Below, in pieces: positions 8,068-17,608 of a stretch of DNA of 64,000 nt. Position 1 is the first letter of the stretch. Each line of letters begins with the position of its first letter. The DNA is from Vallitalea okinawensis (GTDB lineage Bacteria; Bacillota; Clostridia; Lachnospirales; PQDH01), in NCBI RefSeq assembly GCF_002964605.1, contig NZ_PQDH01000002.1, positions 1-64,000 of the forward strand. Direction: 5' to 3'. The position numbers were made by a program, and so were the translations under genes. The notes beneath the pieces were generated by a model. That model saw only the letters and a list, made by a program, of their open reading frames with translations. It did no database searches and had not been told where the DNA came from.

Positions 8068-8961
8068 TTATTCAACTAATGCTGGATGGATTAATGCGTT
8101 ATAAGTACCATCTTGAGCTAAATTTTTATCTGATATGGCGACAATTACATCCTCTATTTTCTTGGTCTGTTGAGTGTCGTAAAGAATAATTTGATCTGGT
8201 TTAAAACCAACTAACAGACCATTATTCTTTCCAATTGATGTGAAGGGTATTAAACGCAGTCTAGACTTTAAATCCGATTGGGCAGCTACGCTTGCTAAAA
8301 GTTCCAAATTATAATCACTATTTTTAGAAATAATGTATAAAAGATCCTTTGGAATAATATCTTTGAATTGAGAGGATTCTACGATGACAACTGGCATATT
8401 AGTTAATGGGTCTACTAATGAGTTGCCTGTATCAACGAGTCCTTTAATCCCAATATTCTTCTCATTAATCATAATATCCATCGCATATAGTTTTCGTCTC
8501 GTTAATAAAAATTTGCCATACCAACTAACAAAAAACTTAATAAAGATATAGCTGACAATAATGGAACCCAGCAGTAGATTGATGGATAAATTATTCAGTT
8601 GAAAGATAAACATATTGCCTACAATACTTCCTAGATTGGTATAATAAAAAAGTGCAATACCCGTTCCTCCAATACATACAGCTACAAGATAGGTCAATAA
8701 CCACAACTTAATGAAATTCTTAATATTACGAAATTTAAAACTAATAGCAATCATTCCAACAGTAATGAGAACATAACCTATAAAATTATAAAGTTCTTTA
8801 GGTACAAAAACTAAAAGACACATTGTAACTGCTCCAAATAAAGCTCCTAACAATAATCTTCCTTTTTTACTGTTTTCTTTTGATATGGCGTTAACTACCC
8901 AAAGAATGATAAAGTCCATAATCAAATTAATTAAAAATAAGACATCAAAATAGATTTCCAT
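8068..8961 (-). CDS. spoIIGA: Sigma-E processing peptidase SpoIIGA
   Basis: The 297-residue protein has five to six membrane helices in its first 145 residues and a C-terminal aspartic protease domain whose active site is KGLVDTGNSLVDPLTNMPV, with the catalytic Asp near residue 177. SpoIIGA sits in the sporulation septum and cleaves pro-SigE after activation by a forespore signal. AGGAGG lies seven bases before the ATG. It is separated from sigE by 61 bases and probably co-transcribed. The 239 bases upstream show no promoter strong enough to call; Spo0A control would be expected. Confidence 0.95.
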   Translation of the reverse strand: MEIYFDVLFLINLIMDFIILWVVNAISKENSKKGRLLLGALFGAVTMCLLVFVPKELYNFIGYVLITVGMIAISFKFRNIKNFIKLWLLTYLVAVCIGGTGIALFYYTNLGSIVGNMFIFQLNNLSINLLLGSIIVSYIFIKFFVSWYGKFLLTRRKLYAMDIMINEKNIGIKGLVDTGNSLVDPLTNMPVVIVESSQFKDIIPKDLLYIISKNSDYNLELLASVAAQSDLKSRLRLIPFTSIGKNNGLLVGFKPDQIILYDTQQTKKIEDVIVAISDKNLAQDGTYNALIHPALVE

Positions 8962-9148
8962 ATCAACGCCTCCTAGTGCATTACTACAAAGTAGCTACAG
9001 TACGTCTTCCTTCATAGTTAGTTCGTAAGAAAGACAAGAAATTATGAAAGTCAATGTTAACGCATGTGAGTAATAAATATAAAGCTTATTCTCAATTTAT
9101 ATATTACCATATATTGTAAGTTATTTTTGTCATATTTACTGATGAAAT

Positions 9149-9180
9149 AAAAAAAAGATGTGACATAAATTCACATCTTT
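9149..9180 (-). terminator. Terminator after ftsZ
   Basis: A perfect 10-bp stem (AAAGATGTGA with its complement, 7-base loop) is followed on the minus strand by eight T residues. It separates ftsZ from the spoIIGA transcription unit. Confidence 0.85.
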
Positions 9181-9200
9181 CTATGTATTCACTTCAAGTA

Positions 9201-10295
9201 TTATCTTTTTTTTCTTTGTAAGAACAAAGGTATATCAATTGAAGCATCTTCTTTTGTCTCATTTTTAACAGCTGGTTGCTGACCTACTCTATCTGGTTTG
9301 CTTGTAGCTGTTACAACTTGATCAATAGCTCCATTGCTGTCAGGTTCATCAAAACCTGTTGCAATTACAGTTACGATAACTTCATCATCTAAAGATTCAT
9401 TAATAGCTGTACCGAAGATAATTTCAGCATCTTCATCAACAGCATCACTAATTAAGTTAGCTGCTTCATTTGCTTCGAATAAACCTAAATCTGATCCACC
9501 ACAAATATTAATCAGCACACCTTTTGCACCATTAATAGTTGTGTCTAATAACGGACTAGAAATCGCCATCTTTGCTGCTTCTTCAGTTTTGTTCTCACCT
9601 CTAGCATGTCCTATCCCCATATGAGCGATACCTTTATTTGACATAATCGTACGAACATCCGCGAAATCAAGGTTAATAATACCAGGATTATAAATCAAAT
9701 CCGAAATACCTTGAACACCTTGTCTAAGCACGTTATCTGCCATTTTAAACGCATCAATCATAGAAGTTTTCTTATCTGCTACAGTTAATAACTTATCATT
9801 GGAAATCGTTATTAAAGTATCTACATTCTTCTTTAGTTCGTCAATACCTCTTTCAGCATTTAACATTCTCTTTCGACCTTCAAAACGGAAAGGTTTGGTT
9901 ACTACACCAACTGTTAATATACCTAATTGTTTTGCTAATCTAGAGATAACTGGCGCAGCACCTGTACCGGTTCCACCACCCATACCTGCAGTGATGAAAA
10001 TCATGTCTGCTCCTTCTAGGAACTTTGTAATATCTTCTGAAGATTCTTCAGCTGCTTTTAATCCTACATCAGGATTCGCACCTGCTCCTAATCCTCTCGT
10101 CAACTTGTCTCCAATTTGAATTTTTGCTGGGGCTTTTGATCTAGCTAGGGCTTGGTGATCAGTATTAACAGTAATAAATTCAGCACCCACTAATTTATCT
10201 TCTATCATACGATCAACTGCATTATTACCACCGCCACCAACACCTATGACTTTAATCTTTGCTGCAACATCATTACTAACATCGAATTCTAACAT
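9201..10295 (-). CDS. ftsZ: Cell division protein FtsZ
   Basis: The 364-residue tubulin homologue has the nucleotide loop [15 protein letters not shown], the tubulin signature [12 protein letters not shown] at about residues 104-115, the T7 loop region ([11 protein letters not shown]), a variable acidic linker from about residue 317, and the conserved C-terminal peptide [12 protein letters not shown] that binds FtsA, SepF or ZapA. FtsZ forms the cytokinetic ring and also the polar sporulation septum. AAGGGGG precedes the ATG. A sigma-A-type promoter lies about 110-140 bases upstream, so ftsZ can be transcribed apart from the wall genes. Confidence 0.98.
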   Translation of the reverse strand: MLEFDVSNDVAAKIKVIGVGGGGNNAVDRMIEDKLVGAEFITVNTDHQALARSKAPAKIQIGDKLTRGLGAGANPDVGLKAAEESSEDITKFLEGADMIFITAGMGGGTGTGAAPVISRLAKQLGILTVGVVTKPFRFEGRKRMLNAERGIDELKKNVDTLITISNDKLLTVADKKTSMIDAFKMADNVLRQGVQGISDLIYNPGIINLDFADVRTIMSNKGIAHMGIGHARGENKTEEAAKMAISSPLLDTTINGAKGVLINICGGSDLGLFEANEAANLISDAVDEDAEIIFGTAINESLDDEVIVTVIATGFDEPDSNGAIDQVVTATSKPDRVGQQPAVKNETKEDASIDIPLFLQRKKR

Positions 10296-10404
10296 GAGGG
10301 ACCCCCTTATCTTATGGTTTTTTTCATCCCAGAAATCGCCAAAGGCTTTTTCTTCATTTATTTTAAAGGGTTAGTAAATGGACTGAGAAAGTTCTAACAT
10401 ATTA

Positions 10405-10433
10405 ATAATATCTTCTTTTGACAAATAAATCAA
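10405..10433 (-). promoter_or_regulatory. Sigma-A-type promoter for ftsZ
   Basis: On the minus strand TTGATT (10433-10428) and TATTAT (10410-10405) are separated by 17 bases, in the 155-base gap upstream of ftsZ. Confidence 0.5.
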
Positions 10434-10450
10434 CACTTAGTTGCGTATTT

Positions 10451-11212
10451 TTATGACTTTTTGAACGTAATGGGCTGATTTAGCTCACTAACATCCAAAA
10501 TACCTCTCAGTTTTTCAACTTCCTTTAAAGCTTGAACGATAATATTTACTTTTTTATTCATCTCTTCTGTAGAACCAAATAATATTTCTACATCCTTTGT
10601 ATAAAGTTTGATCTTGGTTACATTACTACAATCAATTTTTATAATGTCATCTAATAATTCATATTTAACTAGATGGGATATAAGTTGTACCAACTGTATA
10701 AATAGTTCTTCGTCATTAGCATCTAAAATTGTATTCATACCAAATCCATCAAGATCAAGGCCTGTTATAATGGGAACATCTTCATCAATAAACAAACTTG
10801 TATTGATAACTCGTCCCTCTTTGTCGATGCAAAGATATGTTCCAAGATACGGAACATATCCAACGACTTCTCTTTCGTCTACCTGAATAGATATTTCATT
10901 GGGAAAATCTAAGTTGATAGATAGATTACTTATATAAGGACTTAATGTTTTATCGTTATAAAATACATTTTCTGCAATAAAAAAGAATACGTTTGTCTTG
11001 CCATCTATTCCTAACATCTTTTTGATGTCGTCATCTGAAAAGTAAGTGTTTCCTTCAATATTTACAGTCTTAATAGCAAAGACCGGTGCAGTCAAAATAA
11101 TTATCAATGATAGCGTTATAATTAGCATAAATAATAACTGATAAATTGATCTTTTTCTTTTTTTAATTTTATTACTTTTTTTCTGTAGTTTTATTATTTT
11201 TTTATCCGGCAT
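10451..11212 (-). CDS. ftsQ: Cell division protein FtsQ/DivIB
   Basis: The protein has a lysine-rich cytoplasmic start (MPDKKIIKLQKKSNKIKKRK), one membrane helix at about residues 28-48, then a POTRA domain (IKTVNIEGNTYFSDDDIKKM) and the FtsQ/DivIB beta domain. It is a bitopic divisome protein that links FtsL/FtsB and the septal synthase. The ATG at 11212 has AGGTGA five bases upstream and fits the usual basic N-terminus. It follows murA by 35 bases. The beta domain is poorly conserved, as usual for the family, so the call rests on topology, POTRA and position. Confidence 0.88.
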   Translation of the reverse strand: MPDKKIIKLQKKSNKIKKRKRSIYQLLFMLIITLSLIIILTAPVFAIKTVNIEGNTYFSDDDIKKMLGIDGKTNVFFFIAENVFYNDKTLSPYISNLSINLDFPNEISIQVDEREVVGYVPYLGTYLCIDKEGRVINTSLFIDEDVPIITGLDLDGFGMNTILDANDEELFIQLVQLISHLVKYELLDDIIKIDCSNVTKIKLYTKDVEILFGSTEEMNKKVNIIVQALKEVEKLRGILDVSELNQPITFKKS

Positions 11213-11247
11213 TTTTTCACCTAACCTCATGTACACTACGCTTATTC

Positions 11248-12501
11248 TTAAGAATAAAAATGAATATCAGCTCCAAGTTGGCTGAGATCTCTTGCAATGT
11301 CCTCATAACCTCTTTCAACATGAATTGAATCAAGAACCGTTGTCACACCATCAGCTTTTAATCCAGCTAACACTAATGATGCTCCTCCTCTGAGATCTTT
11401 TGCAATCACCTCTGTTCCAAAAAGGTTATTAACACCTTTAATGATGGCAGTACGTCCTTCCAGTTGAATATTAGCTCCCATACGGATAAGCTCTTCAGCA
11501 TGCTTATATCTGGATTCAAAGATATGCTCTGTTATAACACTAGTGCCACTACTGACAGTGAGCACTGCCATTGTCTGCGCTTGCATATCTGTCGGAAATC
11601 CTGGATAGGTTTGGGTTCGTATTACATCTACTGGATTAATCTGTTCTGGAGCAGAAATTTTAATACGCCTACCACCATATCTTAATTCACATCCCATCTC
11701 ACGAAGCTTTGACAACACAGAATACATATGATCTTTTTCTACATTGGTCAATGTTATCTCACTTCCTGTAATAGCTGCTGCCATCAGATAGGTGCCTGCA
11801 ACAATACGGTCTGGAATGACATTATATTCTGTAGAATATAGTTCTTTAATACCATTAATGACGATTTTATTCGTACCAGCTCCACGTATGCTAGCTCCCA
11901 TGGAATTCAAGAAATTCTGGAGGTCGACTATTTCGGGTTCTTTAGCAGGATTATAGATAACTGTATTTCCTTTACCAAACACTGCTGCCAACATAATATT
12001 CTCCGTAGCACCAACACTTGGAAAATCTAATGTAATCTCATCACCTTTAATCTTTGATGCTTTACAGTAGATGTAACCCTGTTTTTCTTCTATTTGAACC
12101 CCTAATTGTCTTAATGCTTTTAAATGGAGATCAATGGGTCGATGTCCAATAGAACACCCCCCTGGATAAGATATGATGACTTCACCATGTCTGCCGAGAA
12201 TAGATCCTAATAAAATAATAGAAGATCGCATTTCTCTAACAAGCTCTTCCGGAACCTTTACTTGGTCCGCTTGAGATGAATCAATAATTAGTGTATTCTT
12301 ATCTTTCTTTACTTTACAGCCTAATCTTTCAAGTATGGTAACCATTGTATCAACATCTTTGATGTTTGGGCAATCATGAATAATACTCGTATTATTATTT
12401 AAGATCGTAGCTGCAAGTATCGGTAATACTGCATTTTTTGCGCCATGAACTCTTAATTCCCCTTCTAATTTGTTACCACCAGTCACAACAAATTTGCCCA
12501 C
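11248..12501 (-). CDS. murA: UDP-N-acetylglucosamine 1-carboxyvinyltransferase MurA
   Basis: The 417-residue protein catalyses the first committed step of peptidoglycan precursor synthesis, transfer of enolpyruvyl from PEP to UDP-GlcNAc. It has the EPSP-synthase-like inside-out barrel pattern, with Lys22-Asn23 in VHGAKNAVLPILAA, the catalytic Cys116 in YPGGCSIGHRPIDLH (the fosfomycin target) and the FPTDMQAQ segment. The ATG follows an AGGAGGTG site. It occupies the place between ftsW and ftsQ where murG or murB is often found in other Firmicutes. Low-GC Gram-positives often carry two MurA paralogues; which one this is cannot be decided here. Confidence 0.96.
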   Translation of the reverse strand: MGKFVVTGGNKLEGELRVHGAKNAVLPILAATILNNNTSIIHDCPNIKDVDTMVTILERLGCKVKKDKNTLIIDSSQADQVKVPEELVREMRSSIILLGSILGRHGEVIISYPGGCSIGHRPIDLHLKALRQLGVQIEEKQGYIYCKASKIKGDEITLDFPSVGATENIMLAAVFGKGNTVIYNPAKEPEIVDLQNFLNSMGASIRGAGTNKIVINGIKELYSTEYNVIPDRIVAGTYLMAAAITGSEITLTNVEKDHMYSVLSKLREMGCELRYGGRRIKISAPEQINPVDVIRTQTYPGFPTDMQAQTMAVLTVSSGTSVITEHIFESRYKHAEELIRMGANIQLEGRTAIIKGVNNLFGTEVIAKDLRGGASLVLAGLKADGVTTVLDSIHVERGYEDIARDLSQLGADIHFYS

Positions 12502-12627
12502 TTATGAAAACACCTCCTGGCATATTCAGGAATTAGACTATATAATATAATATTCATCTTCCTAAAAGTTGTTACTAAGCTCGTTTTCAGCTATTCACAA
12601 AAAATTTGCATCCAGGAGGTATATGTA

Positions 12628-13866
12628 TTACTCCTTTGAATATCGCGATATATTAAGTAATATCCCCATACTGATCATTAGAAATAATAAGGACGATCCC
12701 CCATAACTAATGAATGGTAATGGCATTCCTGTAACAGGTATGGTATTCGTATTAACTGCTACATTAATAATTACCTGTACAGCAACTTGCGTAACCGCAC
12801 CAGCTGCCATTAAAGAACTACACAAATCCGGCGCATTCATGGATACTTTAATTCCTCGCCAAATCAGTATTAAGAATAACATGAGTACTATCGCAGCTCC
12901 AAAGAGACCTAATTCTTCACATATTATTGAGAAAATAATATCATTATGTGCTTCAGGAATGAACCCCCTCTTTTGCATGCTCTGTCCTAAACCTACACCA
13001 AATAACCCTCCTGATCCAACTGCATAAAGTGACTGAATGGTCTGGAAACCTCCCCCTAAAGGGTCTGACCATGGATTAAACCAAATCTGAATACGATCAA
13101 TACGATACATAAGATCTTCAGCCATTTTTGACAATCCTGGTATATTCAATAATGGCAGTAGTAAGAAGAATGCACCTAAACCTGCAACAGGTACAAACAT
13201 AGCAACTATTCTCCTTAATGGAACTCCAGATAAGAATATTAATGCCATTCCTATACTCATTACTACTATAGCAGTTGATAAGTTCTCAATTGCTATTAAG
13301 AGTATCGGGATACCTATTAAAACAAGTGACTTAAGCAAAAAATTCCACGACTTTACTTGCTTATAGTTTTTCGACAAATAAAATGCCATAAAAATCATCG
13401 TTGCAACCTTTGCCAATTCTGATGGCTGAAATCCTAAAGGTCCTACTATTTCTATCCAGCGCTTTGCTCCATTAATTTCTTTCCCTATTAGCAATACTAG
13501 AACAAGAAAGAAATTTGACATCACATATAAAGGCAAAGCAAATCTTTTAAGCAGCTTATAGTTGAAATTCATCATGAAAAACATGACGCCAAAACCAACC
13601 ATCAGCCACATCAATTGACGCTTAAAAAAATGCAAACTATCTGCAAATTTATTATAAGAGTAATAATAGCTGGAGCTTGTAATCATAACAATACCAACAA
13701 AGCTTAATAAGATAATTGCAGTTAATAAGGTAAAATCACATTGATGTCTTTTAACCGCCACTGCTTCACGTTCAACGGCTTTTTCCTTATACTTGAACTT
13801 ATATTTCTTTTTTCTAGGCTTTTTTCGATAGTTACTAACAGCTGTCTTTCTCAGCTCTCTGCTCAC
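12628..13866 (-). CDS. ftsW: SEDS-family glycosyltransferase FtsW/SpoVE
   Basis: A basic N-terminus of about 40 residues precedes ten predicted membrane helices. SEDS motifs are clear: SYYYSYNKFADSLHFFKRQ, NGAKRWIEIVGPLGFQPSE, the extracellular loop IQSLYAVGSGGLFGVGLGQS, PEAHNDIIFSIICEE and PFISYGGSSLL. SEDS proteins polymerise lipid II with a cognate class B PBP. GTG is the start; it lies four bases after the murD stop with GGGGTGA as ribosome site. In an endospore former this position holds FtsW or the sporulation form SpoVE, and sequence alone does not separate them. Confidence 0.92.
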   Translation of the reverse strand: MSRELRKTAVSNYRKKPRKKKYKFKYKEKAVEREAVAVKRHQCDFTLLTAIILLSFVGIVMITSSSYYYSYNKFADSLHFFKRQLMWLMVGFGVMFFMMNFNYKLLKRFALPLYVMSNFFLVLVLLIGKEINGAKRWIEIVGPLGFQPSELAKVATMIFMAFYLSKNYKQVKSWNFLLKSLVLIGIPILLIAIENLSTAIVVMSIGMALIFLSGVPLRRIVAMFVPVAGLGAFFLLLPLLNIPGLSKMAEDLMYRIDRIQIWFNPWSDPLGGGFQTIQSLYAVGSGGLFGVGLGQSMQKRGFIPEAHNDIIFSIICEELGLFGAAIVLMLFLILIWRGIKVSMNAPDLCSSLMAAGAVTQVAVQVIINVAVNTNTIPVTGMPLPFISYGGSSLLFLMISMGILLNISRYSKE

Positions 13867-13870
13867 CTTC

Positions 13871-15229
13871 TCACCCCTTTAAATCAAGAACAAGCTTTTT
13901 GAACAAATCCCCTCTTTCTTCAAAGCTATTAAACATATCCCAACTTGCACAAGCTGGTGATAATAGCACACAATCTCCTTTATCTGCATACATATAAGCT
14001 TTTGATACAGCTTCCTCTAAATTATGTACCTTAATAACTTTTGAAAAGTCTATCTTCTTAGCTGTAGAAATGATTTGATCTGCAGTTTCACCAAAAACAA
14101 TAAGTTGCTTAACTTTTCCTTCAAACCCGTTTACCCAATCAGTAAAATCGCTGTCCTTATCCATCCCTCCGCCAATTAAGACCGTCGGCCATTGCATTGC
14201 ATCAAGACCTTTGATAGCAGCATCTGGATTAGTAGCCTTGGAGTCATTATAATAACGAACACCATTTATAGTTGAAACATATTCGATACGATGTTCTACA
14301 GCTTCAAATTGAATGAGTTGCTCTCTTATATGATTAATTGGTATACCTGCGTAAAAACAAATTGCAACTGCTGCCATAGCATTTTCTACACTATGGCGAC
14401 CAAGTATATTGAGATCTTCAACTCTACAAACTTCTGTTTTCATTTCACCTGTAGATAACATTATATGGTTATCTTTAAAATAGACTCCCTCGTTTAACTC
14501 CATCTCATAAGAAAAGAATATTACTTTCGCTGGTGACTCTTTTGCCATCTTCCGACATTCTAAATCATTATAATTAAGAACACATATATCTTCATTACTT
14601 TGATTTCTAAAGACATTCTTCTTCGCTTCTATATAATTCTCAAGGGTTTTATGACGATTTAGGTGATCTGGAGAAATGTTCAAAACTGCACTTACTCTAC
14701 ACCTAAAGTCCTTAATGGTTTCTAATTGAAAACTACTTAATTCTGCAACTGCAAAATGTCCTTGATCCAGCTTATCCAATTGGCTTGTGAATGGAATCCC
14801 TATATTTCCTACGATCTGACTGCCTGAATCATATGAAGTCACAATTTGACCTACTAAACTTGTAGTAGTCGTCTTACCATTTGTACCTGTGATGCCAATA
14901 ATATCACTTTTACAGAATTGATAAGCTAATTCTACTTCACCAATAACAGGTATATTAACTTGCTTAGCTTCTTTAATAAAAGACAAGTCAGTTGGTACAC
15001 CGGGACTTAGAATCATCAGTTCAAAATCAAGTAAGTTATCAATATTTTTCTTGCCACATTGAATGGCAATTTCATACTTCTTTAATTCTTTAATTGATTC
15101 CTCTAACACTGTCTCATTTTTTGAATCATATACAGTAACATGAGCTCCTTGTTTCTTTGTAAATATAGCAGCACTTATCCCGCTTCTTGCCATACCAATA
15201 ACAAGAACTCGTCTATTCCTTAGTTCCAT
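13871..15229 (-). CDS. murD: UDP-N-acetylmuramoylalanine--D-glutamate ligase MurD
   Basis: The 452-residue Mur ligase adds D-Glu to UDP-MurNAc-L-Ala. It shows an N-terminal Rossmann-like domain (VLVIGMARSGISAA), the ATP loop GITGTNGKTTTTSLVG, the HLNRHKTLENYIEAK segment of the central domain and the C-terminal VEHRIEYV...NDSKATNPDA motif that marks MurD. AGGAGG precedes the ATG. The stop codon forms part of the ribosome site for the next gene (ftsW), which suggests translational coupling. Confidence 0.97.
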   Translation of the reverse strand: MELRNRRVLVIGMARSGISAAIFTKKQGAHVTVYDSKNETVLEESIKELKKYEIAIQCGKKNIDNLLDFELMILSPGVPTDLSFIKEAKQVNIPVIGEVELAYQFCKSDIIGITGTNGKTTTTSLVGQIVTSYDSGSQIVGNIGIPFTSQLDKLDQGHFAVAELSSFQLETIKDFRCRVSAVLNISPDHLNRHKTLENYIEAKKNVFRNQSNEDICVLNYNDLECRKMAKESPAKVIFFSYEMELNEGVYFKDNHIMLSTGEMKTEVCRVEDLNILGRHSVENAMAAVAICFYAGIPINHIREQLIQFEAVEHRIEYVSTINGVRYYNDSKATNPDAAIKGLDAMQWPTVLIGGGMDKDSDFTDWVNGFEGKVKQLIVFGETADQIISTAKKIDFSKVIKVHNLEEAVSKAYMYADKGDCVLLSPACASWDMFNSFEERGDLFKKLVLDLKG

Positions 15230-15239
15230 GTCATGCCTC

Positions 15240-16190
15240 CTATAAAGCTAGTAAACCTACCAAGCAAAGAATAGCAGTAATGATACAAAAAACTGCTACT
15301 ACTCTAGACTCTGGCCAACCACCTAATTCATAGTGATGGTGTAAAGGTGCCATTCTAAAGATACGTTTTTTTGTCATTTTATAATACCCTACCTGAATGA
15401 TGACAGATAGTGCCTCTAATACATAAATTAAACCTACTATCAATAAGAATAATGGCATGTTCAGCATAAAAGCAGTGGCTGCTACAAATCCGCCAAGTGC
15501 CAATGAACCTGTATCACCCATAAACACTTTAGCTGGATAGGTGTTAAATAATAAAAACCCAAGTAAACTCCCCACCGCTGCTGCAGTAATTGGAACTACT
15601 CCACTTTGTTCCCCCCAACTTACTACTGCAAAGAAAGTAGCAACTAGAACAGTAATTCCTGAAGCAAGACCATCTAGACCATCTGTTAGATTAACACTGT
15701 TGGTTGTTCCAATCATAACGATAAATAAGAATGGAATAAACCATACGCCTAAATCAAATGAGATCCCAGTAAATGGAACAATAACTTCCGTACTAACATC
15801 TGTATAGTTGAGTAGCAAATAGCCAAAGATAGCTGTCACCAATATCTGTGCCAGTATTTTTTGCATTGCTTTAAGTCCTAAAGAACGTTTCATAACAACC
15901 TTTATAAAATCATCCAAGAATCCAATAATACCAAAGCCAACTGTTGCTACTAATATTGGAATTATTTCAGGACTAGAGCCAATAAATAACAGGGATGCTA
16001 ATACAAAACTTATTAAAATAACAATCCCACCCATTGTTGGCGTTCCTGCCTTTTTTAAATGTGCTTGTGGTCCATCATCTCTAATATATTGTCCAAAGTT
16101 TAATCTTTTCAATAAAGGAATAAAAATTGGACATAAGATGATATGTATGATGAATGCTGCGATTGCAGGAAAAATCAGTGTATTGATCAT
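15240..16190 (-). CDS. mraY: Phospho-N-acetylmuramoyl-pentapeptide-transferase MraY
   Basis: The 316-residue membrane protein has ten helices and the catalytic aspartate motifs of the PNPT family: GFLDDFIKV, NSVNLTDGLDGLASG and FMGDTGSLALGG, ending with the MraY-specific MAPLHHHYELGGWPE. MraY makes lipid I from UDP-MurNAc-pentapeptide and undecaprenyl phosphate. Its ATG overlaps the murF TGA (ATGA), so the two are translationally coupled. Length is normal for Firmicutes. Confidence 0.98.
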   Translation of the reverse strand: MINTLIFPAIAAFIIHIILCPIFIPLLKRLNFGQYIRDDGPQAHLKKAGTPTMGGIVILISFVLASLLFIGSSPEIIPILVATVGFGIIGFLDDFIKVVMKRSLGLKAMQKILAQILVTAIFGYLLLNYTDVSTEVIVPFTGISFDLGVWFIPFLFIVMIGTTNSVNLTDGLDGLASGITVLVATFFAVVSWGEQSGVVPITAAAVGSLLGFLLFNTYPAKVFMGDTGSLALGGFVAATAFMLNMPLFLLIVGLIYVLEALSVIIQVGYYKMTKKRIFRMAPLHHHYELGGWPESRVVAVFCIITAILCLVGLLAL

Positions 16191-17608
16191 CTTGTCACCT
16201 CTTTTATCTTTTCAATTATTTCCTCGAAATGCATACCTCTTGATGCTTTTAAAAGTATCGTGTCGTTTTCTTCAATTATGTTATCGATAGCAGCAATTGC
16301 TTGCTTTGTATTTTCAAAATAGATTATATTATCTTTTTTCTCTTGATAGCTTTCTTGAATATATGTAGCGTTATCTCCAATTGCTATAATATAATCTAAG
16401 CAAAGAGAAGCTGCTTGCTCTCCCACTTCCCGATGACCCTTCTTCGCAAAGTCACCCATTTCGAGCATATCACCTAAGAATGCTATCTTTCGTCCTATTG
16501 TTTCTAATTCGTCTAACGTTTTTAATGCTGCTTTCATACTATCTGGACTTGCGTTATATACATCGTCAATAATGGTTATATTTTTCCCACATTTATAGGC
16601 ATTTAAACGCTTTTCTGTGGGGATATAAGACTTCAATCCTGCTATAATCTCATCAAGGGATAGACCTAAATCAAATGCAATGGCTATACCTGGTAGTAAG
16701 TTATATACTAAATGTTTACCTAAGCAACCTAAGATTACTTCAAATTCTCCTTGGTTATATACAACTTGAGTATGTAACTTAGATATTATACCATGATTTT
16801 CTCGAATAAGATAAGAAGTAATATCTGTTCCCTTATAATCAGCATCTTGATTAATACCAATTGTGATAGTCTTCATATTCTTTTTCATAGCTTTTCTGAT
16901 AATGGTCTCATGATAATCATCGTCATTATTGATAATAACCTTACCATTTTCTTTTGCATAGGTGAATATTTCACATTTAGCCTTGCAAATCCCGTCACGA
17001 CTACCAAGATTTTCAATATGAGAAACACCAATATTTGTAATAACTGCATAGTCAGGACGTGCTATTTTACTGAGCAATTCAATTTCGCCAAAATGATTCA
17101 TTCCCATTTCTAAAACAGCTATATCATGATGTTCTTCAATATTAAATACTGTCAAAGGTAAACCAATATCATTATTGAAATTACCTAACGTCTTTAGTAC
17201 ATTGTACTTACCACTCAAACTGGCAGCTATCATATCTTTGCATGTAGTTTTGCCAACACTGCCAGTAACACCTATTACCTTGATGTCAAAAAGCTTAATG
17301 TACTCTTCTGCTAGATCCCGTAGTGCTTTTTTTGTATCTTCTACCTTTATATAGATTCTTCCTTTTGATGGTCTCAGATCTTGATGACACAGGAACACCT
17401 TGCAACCATTGACAGCTGCAGCATCAATATAGTCGTGTCCATCAAAACGCTCCCCTAGTATAGGTATAAACAAACTATTTTCAGTCGCTTTACGAGAATC
17501 TGTACAAATTTCTTCTATTAATATTGTATTTAACTCATTGTTATTTATGCTACTAATTATTTGACCATTTACAAATTTAATAATCTGTGCTAAGGTTAAT
17601 GCCTTCAT
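16187..17608 (-). CDS. murF: UDP-MurNAc-tripeptide--D-Ala-D-Ala ligase MurF
   Basis: The 473-residue Mur ligase adds D-Ala-D-Ala to the UDP-MurNAc tripeptide. It has the ATP loop VTGSVGKTTCKDMI, the NDIGLPLTVF and EMGMNHFGEI motifs typical of MurF, and a C-terminal domain with DDVYNASPDSMKAAL. The ATG follows directly on the murE TAA, and its own TGA overlaps the mraY start. This tight packing indicates one operon from mraZ through ftsQ. Confidence 0.97.
   Translation of the reverse strand: MKALTLAQIIKFVNGQIISSINNNELNTILIEEICTDSRKATENSLFIPILGERFDGHDYIDAAAVNGCKVFLCHQDLRPSKGRIYIKVEDTKKALRDLAEEYIKLFDIKVIGVTGSVGKTTCKDMIAASLSGKYNVLKTLGNFNNDIGLPLTVFNIEEHHDIAVLEMGMNHFGEIELLSKIARPDYAVITNIGVSHIENLGSRDGICKAKCEIFTYAKENGKVIINNDDDYHETIIRKAMKKNMKTITIGINQDADYKGTDITSYLIRENHGIISKLHTQVVYNQGEFEVILGCLGKHLVYNLLPGIAIAFDLGLSLDEIIAGLKSYIPTEKRLNAYKCGKNITIIDDVYNASPDSMKAALKTLDELETIGRKIAFLGDMLEMGDFAKKGHREVGEQAASLCLDYIIAIGDNATYIQESYQEKKDNIIYFENTKQAIAAIDNIIEENDTILLKASRGMHFEEIIEKIKEVTR

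Noticed and set aside
8962-9148. Spo0A box or promoter before spoIIGA
   Set aside because: Only partial matches to TGTCGAA and no well-spaced -35/-10 pair, although Spo0A control is expected from other spore formers.
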